From positions 7,957,855 through 8,021,854 of the forward strand of contig JAEMBT020000006.1 in NCBI GenBank assembly GCA_018873245.2: a DNA stretch of 64,000 nucleotides. Reading direction: 5' to 3'. How positions within the stretch are numbered: position 1 is the first letter of the stretch; each line of letters opens with the position of its first letter. Below the pieces are notes generated by a model. That model ran no database searches and was not told where the DNA came from. It saw only the letters and a list, made by a program, of their open reading frames with translations. The translations under genes were made by a program, and so were the position numbers. Source of the DNA: Archegozetes longisetosus. Taxonomy: Eukaryota; Arthropoda; Arachnida; Sarcoptiformes; Trhypochthoniidae. Below are positions 25,983 through 36,188 of the stretch, in pieces.

Positions 25983-27530
25983 ATGCATTTCGGCAATAGT
26001 TTCCTTTGGAAATCAATCATATTTTGTTCGTTTATTTACTTACTTTCAGTTGTTATTATATTGTCTTTTATTAACAACAAAAAATGTGATTCAAGTCAAA
26101 CTTCTGAACAACAGACTCATGAGACCAAAACTAAAAATTTGATAACAATTATTATAATTGAGTTTGAATTTTTCGAGAACGACTTAATCGAAACGTTAGA
26201 TTCGATGTGCAAAATACCACAAATCGATAAGATTTTGGTTGTCAGCCAAAAAACAATATATCCACCAATTTACGAGAAGAATGACTCACTTTTGAGCAAA
26301 TGTCGCATACATTTGATAAAAACTGAACCTCAAGTCGACAAAATGCTAAACGAATCGCGTGTCGAAACTTTTATTGATACAGAAAATGTTTTCATAGTTC
26401 CTGATTCAGTCAGAATTGACTCGCAGAATATTATCTATCATTTGATTAATTCAATAAATCAGCAAAACTATAAAACAGCTCTTTTGGTTCCAATTAGTTC
26501 TCATAGCAATGTCCACCACATTAAACATAATTGCATTCAAATAGAGTTTGATATAAAGCGATGGACTTTAAGGTATAGTTTGACTGATTCTAAGCATTCT
26601 TGCGATGCGTTTGAAGGCAGCGAATACGCGGTTATCATAAGAAAAAGTGATTTACTACTATTGAATCAACCATTAATTCGACCATTTATTGAATCATTTT
26701 TCATTCAAAGTAAAATACATCAAATCAAACTGAAACTATTAGACAATCTTATCATAAAAAGAGGTCAACAACTTTATACAACTAATGATCGCAACAAATG
26801 GAAGCATAAGATCTGGACTGAAGAGCGCAAGAAAATCCTTTATCATATTTTTGGCATCAAAAAAATGATTGATTCTAACGGAGACGTCCACTGGTTTGGG
26901 TGCACTAAAGCAACAAATAGATGTTTCGGAACTGTTATTAATGATATGCCCGATTATCTCTTTGATAATCGATGGACACCTCCCTGTTGTTTAGACAATT
27001 TAGCTAAAACTGGGAGACACGTCTTCAGCACTTTAGAAAAGTTTGGGGTTAGGTATTGGTTAGAGGGCGGCTCACTATTAGGGGCACAAAGAAATTCACA
27101 AATCATTCCATGGGATTACGACATCGATATTGGTATCTATAAAGAAGATATGAAAAAGTGCCACTTGTTCACTCAAAATAGTCCAGTGATTGATGAGGAA
27201 GGATTTGTTTGGGAGAAAGCAAAAGAAGGAGATTTCTATCGAGTCCAGTTTAGTTCAACTAATCATCTCCACGTCGATATATTTCCTTTTTATTCTCGTA
27301 ACGGAACTATGACCAAAGACACCTGGTTTGAATCACACGTTCAAGATAGAGAATTTCCCGAACATTTCTTGAAACCACTGACAAAGATCCGATTCATTGA
27401 TTGGGATGCATTCGCCCCTAATAATATAGTTGAGTTTTTAGAGTTGAAATTTGGCAAAAATGTAATAAATAATCCTCAATACCCGAAACCAAACCTACTG
27501 CAATTTCCAAATAAAAATCATATTTCTTGA
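25983..27530 (+). CDS. FKRP: Fukutin-related protein (ribitol-5-phosphate transferase)
   Basis: Golgi type II membrane enzyme that in mammals adds ribitol-5-phosphate from CDP-ribitol to the core M3 glycan of alpha-dystroglycan. Single exon, 515 residues (human 495). A membrane anchor lies at about 9-30 (IIFCSFIYLLSVVIILSFI) with few charges before it. The C-terminal LicD/nucleotidyltransferase-like domain has YWLEGGSLLGAQRNSQIIPW followed by the acidic DYDIDIG (about 379-385). Cysteines at about 307, 314, 335 and 336 (GCTKATNRC, PPCC) match the zinc-finger cysteines of human FKRP. HVDIFPFY is also conserved. The stem region is poorly conserved. AATAAA at 27588-27593. The convergent neighbour is the KCTD gene. 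Confidence 0.95.
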   Translation: MHFGNSFLWKSIIFCSFIYLLSVVIILSFINNKKCDSSQTSEQQTHETKTKNLITIIIIEFEFFENDLIETLDSMCKIPQIDKILVVSQKTIYPPIYEKNDSLLSKCRIHLIKTEPQVDKMLNESRVETFIDTENVFIVPDSVRIDSQNIIYHLINSINQQNYKTALLVPISSHSNVHHIKHNCIQIEFDIKRWTLRYSLTDSKHSCDAFEGSEYAVIIRKSDLLLLNQPLIRPFIESFFIQSKIHQIKLKLLDNLIIKRGQQLYTTNDRNKWKHKIWTEERKKILYHIFGIKKMIDSNGDVHWFGCTKATNRCFGTVINDMPDYLFDNRWTPPCCLDNLAKTGRHVFSTLEKFGVRYWLEGGSLLGAQRNSQIIPWDYDIDIGIYKEDMKKCHLFTQNSPVIDEEGFVWEKAKEGDFYRVQFSSTNHLHVDIFPFYSRNGTMTKDTWFESHVQDREFPEHFLKPLTKIRFIDWDAFAPNNIVEFLELKFGKNVINNPQYPKPNLLQFPNKNHIS

Positions 27531-27625
27531 AAAATTAATTTAAATAATTTGAATTAAAAGTCAAATAGATCTTTATTCAATTGAAACAATAAAAATTAAT
27601 ATTTTGAAGCTCCTCCACCATTACA

Positions 27626-27719
27626 GTCACAAAACTTTGAAGTCACGACAAAACTTTGTATTTCTGACAAAACTCTGTATTTCTGACAAAACTCCGTATC
27701 TGTGACAAAACTTTGTAGC
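27626..27719. repeat. Short minisatellite, about 19-bp unit x 5
   Basis: Tandem units of the form TGACAAAACTCTGTATTTC with substitutions (TTTGTAT, CCGTATC, TTTGTAG variants). It lies between the tail-to-tail stops of FKRP and the KCTD gene, so it may fall in one or both 3' UTRs. The open frame across it on the minus strand (27627-27821) is a by-product. Confidence 0.85.
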
Positions 27720-27832
27720 CATGAAAAACTTGAAATCACTTCTTGAATATTCCGAATATAACATACAACATAACTCGACTCGATTTAAAATCATAAGTTT
27801 AGATGAAAAAAGAGAACACAAAATAGATAAAA

Positions 27833-29321
27833 CTAATTGTTTTGTTTAGTGCTTCTAATTCTCCCAATATGATGACTGGTTTCTCGACCCTCTTTGGTAT
27901 TAGAAGCAGTTTTTCTATTGTGATCCTCCTCATCATCACTGTTATGAGATGTCATGCTAGAAACAGCACCTCTAGTACTGGTAGCTTGCATTAATTCCAT
28001 ATCAGGACCCGTTCTATTCTCGTACAACAATATATTCAAAGTTTCCTCGTATATTCTCGCTTCGGGAAATTCGACCTATTTTTTTTATTAATATAAAATC
28101 AATATTTCAATACTCAAAACACGTTCATAGACAAGACATAATATATACTATATAAATACTAAATCAATATATTTAGACCTTTGTATGCTTCTTGTCGGTC
28201 GCGTAAACAATAGAAGTACAACAAACTTCGGCCACTTTCTTGCCGTGACCTGAAATACATCATTGTTTGAATGAGAAATTTGAACATTAGTACTCATATG
28301 AACAGAACGATACCATAGAAAGACCAGCAACAGATCTCATTACTTCCGATCACATCTTTGATGAAAAGGACACGACCACTGAATCGAAGCGAAAGTTTGT
28401 CAAATAGTTCTAAATTCTTTAATAGATTATCATCAGAAGTACTGGTATAGGAATACTTATTATTGTGTCTATTAATCAATAATTTGACGACTGGTTTACT
28501 GGTATTGTTGATCAAAACGGCTTCTTCTTTTGCTGAAGTAATTAACTGAAAAATGACTGCGATCAGTTGTGAAATTAAGTGAAACCATAGCTTTCAATAC
28601 TGACCGGAACCCTACAAATCGGTTCGGCAGAAGACGGTTCACGCCATCGTGACAATGAATTGTCACAGGCATCGATCAACTCTTGGATCAAATAGTACTT
28701 CGCTTCAGACATTAATTCCATAATTTCTCTTTGAGATTCAGGCATTGGAACTGATCCGTCTCTCAGGAAGTTAAGAATCGCTAAATGGATAAAAAAAATT
28801 GAATGATTTGATTAAACATCCAAAATTGTCTTATAATCAGTTTAAAACTTACTCCCGAAATGTTTTCCGCAGCGATCAATCAAAATCCAGCCTTTAGTCA
28901 AAATAACAAACAAATGAACGATTGGCTAAAAACAGATTAAATTGAAGTGATGCTGAAATACCTTCGGAATCAGTCAGGACTTCCATTCTTCCACTAAACA
29001 TAGCCCTAAGCATTGAATCATTTTTGGTTAGAGTTCCAATAGTTGTGTAATGCTATTAATGAAATTATATAACCATCAGATTGATTGTTCAATTCAAATA
29101 TCAGTATTTATGCCAATGTGTTTAGTGGTCAAAACAAATCTAATAATCAATACTTACGAGACTTCCCCCGACATTTAGTTTACAGTATTCGTTATTCTGA
29201 AATCAATTAACATTTTGTCAATAATTTCAAAACAGTTTATTAATTCATTCGATATAAATATAGATAACTGAAGACTTACTCCGCCAGAGATGACAGTCTT
29301 GTGATCACTAATGCCGGACAT
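27833..29321 (-). CDS. BTB/POZ adaptor of the KCTD10/KCTD13/TNFAIP1 (BACURD) group
   Basis: Substrate adaptor for Cullin-3 ubiquitin ligases; vertebrate members target RhoA. Eight exons: 29321-29280, 29196-29158, 29052-28962, 28891-28853, 28780-28605, 28545-28314, 28249-28179 and 28075-27833; phases match and the product is 310 residues (human TNFAIP1: 316). BTB core at about 15-120: [39 protein letters not shown] and [19 protein letters not shown]. The conserved C-terminal half has [55 protein letters not shown] and [19 protein letters not shown]. The tail is acidic then basic. The donor of exon 7 (GTCTAA) is weak. MSG start as in vertebrates. Divergent from ZSWIM7. Confidence 0.95.
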
Positions 29322-29700
29322 GACCGCAGCATTAGATCGAATGACAGACACTTTAACTGAAATGATTTTTACGGTTTGATCGCTTATCTGTTTGGCTCAA
29401 CACTTAAATCATGAAAATGCTAAATAAATTTTATATTTAATTATTTATAAAACGTAAACAAAACTCATACGAATACTAATACCAAATGGCATTCAATAGT
29501 TTTAGTGTCAAAAGTGAGTCATTAATACGTTATATAAAAGGCGGAGCTTTAAATGCTTAAATGTTTTGTTTTGATCTGATTTTTAGCGCCAAGTATTTAA
29601 AATCATTTCTTTCTCGATAGACGTATTGATTTCTATATTAATTTAGAAATTATCTGAAGTATTACTAATAACTAATTCAAATTAAATCTAATTAATAAAA
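29322..29700. promoter_or_regulatory. Head-to-head promoter region, KCTD gene (-) and ZSWIM7 (+)
   Basis: Only 379 bp separate the divergent start codons, so a shared bidirectional promoter is likely. The minus-strand frame upstream of the KCTD start stays open (SVKVSVIRSNAAV) but has no earlier in-frame ATG in that stretch. Confidence 0.5.
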
Positions 29701-30506
29701 ATGTCGACTCAGTTATTCGAACAAATATTTGAGAAATTATTGGAAAAAGTTTCGGAAAACAACAACCAAAGTAAGTGCCACTCAATTGAGACTTAAGTCA
29801 ATCCCAATTTAATACTACTTTACTATTTATTGACTAACAAAAGCATTTCAAAATTTATTCTTTTCAATACTTGTTTCTGTTATTTTAATCAAAATAATTT
29901 CATTTTTCTATTTCAGTGTCCAATCAAGTGATCGGAGAGTGAGTCAAATCTAAGACTGTTTTTGCATTATTAATTAATGTGAAATTCAATTATTTATAGT
30001 TTGATATCTCTATTCGACATGACTTTCATTGAATGCCTTCCAATTGTTGATAACAAAAGGGTCACACTTTTTAAAAGTTCAAGTGGTAGACAACTATTTG
30101 AAGTGGACTCTTATGACGAGAAGAAGAGACCAACCCGTAACATGTGTTTCATTGACTCCAATTATTGCAACTGTTGGTCGTTCACAAATCAAGGTTTTAA
30201 TCATTGATCGATTAGTTAATTTAAAATAATTATTCGATTTTGAGCTTTTGAGTTATAACTAATGAGAGAGAATCGCTTACTCTCTAGTCCTGCGCCAATA
30301 AACTTATTTTAATATAAATTCCGTTCTAATGAACGACCAATTGATTTGAGATTTGAATTTCGATAGGAATTAAAGACAACGCGTTGTTCTGGTGCAAACA
30401 CTTAATCGCAGCAAAGCTCTCAAACGCAATGAAATGCTGTAAAGTAATAGAAATAACTGAGGAAGAAATGAAGAAAATGTTGATCGAAAACATTTTCAGT
30501 CAATAA
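29701..30506 (+). CDS. ZSWIM7: SWIM-type zinc finger protein ZSWIM7 (SWS1, Shu complex)
   Basis: SWS1 partners a RAD51 paralogue (SWSAP1 in human) and promotes homologous recombination, including in meiosis. Exons: 29701-29770, 29917-29938 (22 bp), 30000-30193 and 30367-30506; phases agree and the product is 141 residues (human about 140). The SWIM motif CxC...CxH is present: YCNCWSF, then LFWCKHLIAAKLS. Upstream, VTLFKSSSGRQLFEV matches the conserved ITLISSPSGRRVYQV region of human ZSWIM7. The C-terminal helix is Glu/Lys-rich. AATAAA at 30560. Convergent with TOM1 (311 bp between stops), divergent from the KCTD gene. Confidence 0.9.
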
Positions 30507-30817
30507 GCAATCGATTTGTAATATAAGTTTGTAAATAATTACATAATCAACAAATATTTAATAAAAATCGTAACTTTACATATAAAATGCTTGAAAAGCA
30601 ACTATTATTAGTCATAAATAAAATATATTCGGGATAATTTGAGCCAATACTGAAATCAAATTAAGAAAATTACTAAAATTCATGCCATGTTTCACTTGAT
30701 TTGACAAAAACAGAAATAACTATACAATCATAGTTATAGTTTGACATAAGACTTGATTATTTTAGGACTCAGTAAAAATTGAAGTAATTATATATTAAAT
30801 GAGAGGTTTGTTTTGGA

Positions 30818-33800
30818 CTATAAGAGACTGTTGTCATTGGGTTTATCCTTTTGTTGGCTAACGGCTCCCCTGTCTGGTTGTCTCTCAATAGCGTTCGCCC
30901 TCTCAGCCAAAAACCGTTCGAATTCTGACGCACCTGCTGATGGCTCGTCTTTCAACCATTTCTCCATTTCATCAAAATCTTGTTCGCGTTCAATCTATTG
31001 ATCAATTTTTCAAAATTAACATTTCTTCAAATATGAAAAGAAGTGACAAACAGAGTCCAAACCTTTACTCCTTCGTTTGGTTTACCGCTCGACGCGACCG
31101 TAGCAGTCAAGAGATCAGGTTTAATGGTATTTAAGTCATTAGTTCCACTGCTCTCAGGATTAGAAGTGGAGCGCGACTGAGCGAAGATATCAAAATCAAG
31201 ATCACCAGCACTGCTCTCAGCAGGTTTAGCAGCAGTTGCGTTGATGCCACTCAGTTGAATGTTTGCCAAACGATTAGTTACAGTGATTGTTGAATCATCG
31301 GTGAAGTCAATTAGTGTAGCTTCACTTGGCTGTGGTTGCGGTGGTTGCGGTGGTTGCAGTGGTTGCGGTGGTTGCGGTGGTTGCGGTGGTTGTAGTGGTT
31401 GCGGTTGTGCCTGTTGTGTCTGGAAACCATCATTCAGTCTATTATTTGACTTATGTTTCTTTGAATGTCGTTCATATCTAAGAAATAAGTTATTGAGCTC
31501 ATCGTTGACTCTCAATAACTCATTGGTCACTTCTTCATTGGCTACTTTTTCAATGAGTTCAACAATTCTGGTTTGCATTGACTGGCAAGTGTTGTTGAGA
31601 TCACTCAATAGCTCCCAATCGTCGTTGTGTTCTTTACCAGGAGTCAATTCATTAAGCATTTCATTGAAGACTTTCATGTTTTGTTGAACGATGTCGAGTT
31701 CGCTTTTGAGTTTAGCGAGTTGTTCCGGATTCAGATGCATCGGAGTCGCAATAGCCCGCCTAGTCGTCACAGGCACTTGCATCGAAGTCTTCATCGAAGC
31801 CTGTGAACCCACTGCACTAGCGCTACTCATTCGGGCCGAAGACGCCACTGCTTCTTGTGGCTGTGATGTTGTCGACATAGTTCTTTGTGGTGTATGAATT
31901 GGCGCCATTGACTCTGAATCATTAGCAGGAAACTCAATGCCCTTGCTCTTCAGTTCGTTATAGACCTGAACGACTCCCTGTAAATCTGATTGGCCTCGGA
32001 ATGCATGTGCCCAACTTTGGATTAAACTCAGCACCTAATTCAATCAACCAAATTAGATCTTATTTAATCAATAACCGTCAAAATTAGCTTTACATTATAA
32101 ACTTGAGACAAGTAATGACTGAATCAAAGTATTGATAAACTGTATAACGACTAGGGTTTTAATTTACTACCATTATCAAGAAAAAATGGATTTTAAGTAT
32201 ATCTTGAAAATAATTTGAAGCTAGTTTGAGACAATAGTCGAATTTTACGAACTGAAAAGTTGAAAATTTGATTAATAAGATTTACCTTTTCTTGTACAAC
32301 AGCCGGTGGATCGTTTTTAGGCCCAATCAATTTGACTAAGTCCTGCACAAAATCTTTGTTCGTCACAAGTAAATGAAATCGTTTGCCACAGTTCTTGACG
32401 CAAGCCTCTAAAACCTAAATAAGTATAATTAAACCGTATTTAATGGCTTATTTTTAATTCTGAATAAGGTTTCCTATGATTCTTAGAATTTATATCATTT
32501 GACTTTGTAGTGGATTCTGCTATCTCAACTGAAATCTCATCAGACAACTCTTTTTGGTGTTAGTTGAACTGCAAATGGAGAAATAATTGCCTCAAATTGA
32601 ACGCTTCAATGAATCTGATACTAGTTTGAAAGTCTATACTAATTCTATTTTAATTGAATCCATTTGAAAACTGAACCGCTGCTTCTAATTCACACATTGT
32701 ATCAGTCTTTGATTTACACCAAACTCATTTTGAAAAACTATAGCTCAAAATATTTTAAAGTACACTTAATATATTTTGTTACTTGAAATTAATTGAGTTA
32801 GGAAATGAGTCTTAATATAAATTAAGTCTTCATTCGCTAGACAATCTAAAAAATCCACCAATGACTGACAGAAGAAGAAAACTTACAACTAAAATTTGAT
32901 ACTTTTATTAAATCTACTGAGACTTCATAATCGATATTTTAATATTATGCGTAAGTTTGAAAAAAGAAGAAAAAATTCGTCAATAACTTTTTAGTTTAAT
33001 CAAGCTTTAGTAAAAAAGGGTTGACTTATAGACTAAATGAATGAGGTGATTCGAACTCCTAATCATTTATAAGCGAACAAAGTAACAAAATATTAATGCT
33101 TAAACTTTTATGAGCATATATTTAAAAAGAAAATATTTGAATATTTTTAATTCGCACATTGTTTCTATTAACATTGATAATCAAAAGATAAGATTTGCAT
33201 TGAGATAATTAACACAGACATAAAAGTGAACTAAGTTATATTGTCTTATAAACCAAAGTGTAAATACTGTCTATCACGTAACATTGGATTTCTTATTAAA
33301 ATTGACACTTAGATACGACACTGAGAAACTTATTTAAAACTTCAATTCATACGACAATCAATAGCGATAACGGACACAAACTGAATGGAGCCCATACACA
33401 ACATAACACTTTACTACTAATAATTAGTAAATAAGTGGTCTCATAAGTTTTATTGCTGTCGATATTGATAAAACACAACTCTACTATATCTTAAATAAAC
33501 ATCTGTTGAGCTAATAAATTGAAGTCATTCTTACGTGAAGCCGAAGAAACTGGCCTAAAAATAAAGAATCACTAATAATTCAAACACTTTTGTTATTGAT
33601 TACTTAGAGAGCGCTTATTAGATCGTATAACAGCAATAGAAATATTAGTTTGAATCACAAACCGTGAGTGTAAACATAACAACTGTGAAGTTTTTGCCAG
33701 CGTTTTGCTGAAGACGTTTTTTGATGGCTCTGACGGCATCTCTTGGCCTAAAAATCACGAAACAATATATTACTATAGAACTGATTATAAAATTAATTAT

Positions 33801-34265
33801 ATGTTTGAAGTCAAACTGATGTCACAGAACAGCAATCATGCGATCAGTACTGAAGAAAACAAAACTAAACCACTAAATAAATGGATCAATAGGCCTGTTT
33901 TGATTACAATGAAAGCGATCGTAATGAGAGAGCAACTAATATATAGCTATTTAACATATTCATTTCAATGCCTATCAATTCATCTCATTTCGTGTTAACA
34001 AGTCTTGTGTCATGTCATACCCCTCGTCGGTGTCATTGACAGCGTCACAGATTTCCATATTTAGCGCCCAATTCTCCGAAGGAAGTGATGGATCAGTTGC
34101 TTGCTCTGTATTTTTGATAAACCGTCAAATCAATAATAGATATAATCATAAATACGATGAATATGTGTAAAAACATATTCATAAACACATCTATTATTTA
34201 CCAATTTTTTGTCCGACTGTTGTCGAAAATGGGTTTCCACTAAATCTTTGTAAGAGTTCTGCCAT
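30818..34265 (-). CDS. TOM1: TOM1-like VHS and GAT domain endosomal sorting protein
   Basis: Ubiquitin- and clathrin-binding adaptor on endosomes, partner of Tollip and myosin VI in vertebrates. Exons: 34265-34202, 34105-34021, 33747-33663, 32414-32286, 32034-31069 and 30994-30818; 501 residues (human 492). VHS domain at about 15-155: [37 protein letters not shown] and [21 protein letters not shown] is a TOM1 hallmark. GAT helices at about 220-310 (LELIxKxANEE-like). A Pro/Gln repeat then an acidic LIDF motif follow; LIDFTDD could bind clathrin (inference). The last exon has [10 protein letters not shown] and [11 protein letters not shown], as in TOM1L2. The exon 5 donor is either GTAAAG after Gly (chosen) or GTTTGG two codons on. 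Intron 3 is about 1.2 kb; the others are shorter. Confidence 0.94.
31325..31412. repeat. Coding 9-bp repeat (Pro-Gln tract of TOM1)
   Basis: On the plus strand, TGGTTGCGG units repeat about eight times with small changes; on the minus strand these encode a PQPP/LQPP tract. Likely length-variable. The plus-strand Cys/Gly-rich frame across it is a shadow. Confidence 0.9.
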
Positions 34266-36188
34266 TATTTGATTTAATATTTGGATTGTTGTGTAGATTA
34301 CGACAAATGTATGAGTCGTCAAAATCGTTTATTTTTATATATATAATAGAAAAACATTTATGAAATACAACTCAAACTAAATGAATGTGAATGACATTAA
34401 AGGGATTATTCATTAATTTCATAGTGAGTGCCGGTTCTATACGCATAACTTTGGTCTATCGCTAAGTTACTTCTTTAAGTTTTAATGACTTAATTGATTA
34501 GAAAAATTTAGATAAAATAGTCTGAAATGAAGCAATTATAAAACGTTTTAAGATCTGTTGAGTGTTTTTGACAAAAACAAAAATAGCGAATATATCTTGA
34601 AAAGTTATATATGAAAAGTTTAGTTGACAACTAAGCGCAACTAGCTGATTATGTTATAATAATCTAGAATAGAAGCTTATCATTTACTACAAAACTATTC
34701 AAATAAAACATATTGCTAGGCTTAAGGTTAATATACATTGATTTTTGTAAAATATATAGACATCAAATATGAAAGGCTGTTAAATATTGAGCCTGGCATT
34801 AGGTTCAAGATGCACCCAATTTATGGTGCAATGTTAGAATTAACTTTTATAAGTTTATCAACTTTAACAATTATTCACCACTTTATCTTTAAGAGACAAA
34901 AGATTTATTTTTTATAGTTTTGTTAAGAAGATATATGCTTTACAATTTTAAGATAGGAATAATTATTTGACCTTTATCACAAAATTACAATTAAGCAAAC
35001 TAATTTGAAAGTTATATCTTTTAGTTCATTCTTTAATTATCTCAAACAGTGATATACAGTAGTTTATGACTTTTCACTCAAATTACTCTATGACCAATAA
35101 TCTCCAACTTCTACTGATTTCTTTCAATTAAGATAAGAAATCAATAACTAAATTGAATGAATAAGACTGAAGAGTAAGAATGGAGAACTTATTTAATTCT
35201 ACTGTTTTAGTTAGTCAAAGATAATAACATTTCGAACACTTAAGACAATGAACCTTATCCTTGAAGATAAAAAAGAAGTAAAGTTATCATTATGGAAGAA
35301 AACTTATGTTCAATATTAGATAAAAAAGAGCAAATTGGGTAAAGTAGTTATGAAATATGCTAAAAGAACTAATTTTAAAAATGGATTTAGCAGCGAGTGA
35401 CAAGTTTTCAGGTTTTTCGCATGAATCAAATTCAAAGACAATAGGATAACGAAACAATTAGAGCAAGTTTAGAATATAAACTTTGTGGTCTGAAAAATAC
35501 GTTTCATATAATAAATCAGTTTCAAATATACGCTATGTTCACTAATCAATCAGCTAGGATTTGGGAAACAAACTATGTTTGCTTTTCAAACAATGTTATC
35601 AATGAATAAGCCATTTGTCAGCTATTTCACATCCATTGCAATAGCAAAAAATTTCGATTTCATTCAATATTGATTTAGTTTTAGCTACAGGATAACGTTT
35701 AGTCACTCAGTTGTAAAAATGCTCCTCATTTGAGTGGCTTTAGGAAAAAAAGTTAATCAATATTTATATTAGTTTTTTGAAATGAATTTGCAATGATATG
35801 TTCCAATATGAAAGATAAATGAAAAGCTGGAATAAAATAGGAAAACTTAAAAATTGAAACACCCATTAGACGAGAATATTCTAGCGTAGCGTGCGTGGGA
35901 CTACATTAAACTTAAAGACGCCCAGATTTAATAATTGAAGATTTTATTAAACACCTTCATGACAGACAAACCAATTTCACTCCCTTAAAAGTATTCTATC
36001 TTCCGTCCAATTGAATTTCGGTATCATTTGACGCAATTTCTTAAATCTTAGCTCAGTATATCGAAAACTTTTCTTCATCTTAGCTTTTGTGTTACATTTG
36101 TGTTGAAACTATCACAAAAGTGCGGTATTCTATAAGTTGAAAAGCTTTTGAAACATTTTAAAAATATATTTTTCTACAAGGATTGAAA
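34266..36188. other. Head-to-head region between TOM1 (-) and the SHIPPO-repeat gene (+)
   Basis: About 1.9 kb, AT-rich, with no open frame of interest. It presumably holds the TOM1 promoter (near 34266-34400) and, at its far end, the promoter of the ODF3-like gene. Confidence 0.6.

Noticed and set aside
31259-31687. Cys/Gly-rich plus-strand frame
   Set aside because: Antisense reading of the TOM1 Pro/Gln tract and GAT domain.
33005-33090. tRNA-like segment on the minus strand (GAGTTCGAATCACCTC resembles a T arm)
   Set aside because: The T stem has a mismatch, and no matching acceptor stem or convincing D and anticodon arms could be built; at best a decayed tRNA or SINE relic.
33530-33556. 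Candidate extra exon in TOM1 (AG|GCCAGTTTCTTCGGCTTCAC|GTAAGA)
   Set aside because: It would insert GQFLRLH into the conserved VHS sequence between TLT and [10 protein letters not shown]; direct joining of 33663 to 32414 gives the exact family sequence.
33705-33998. 97-residue plus-strand frame over TOM1 exon 3
   Set aside because: Shadow of the minus-strand exon; no similarity or splice support of its own.
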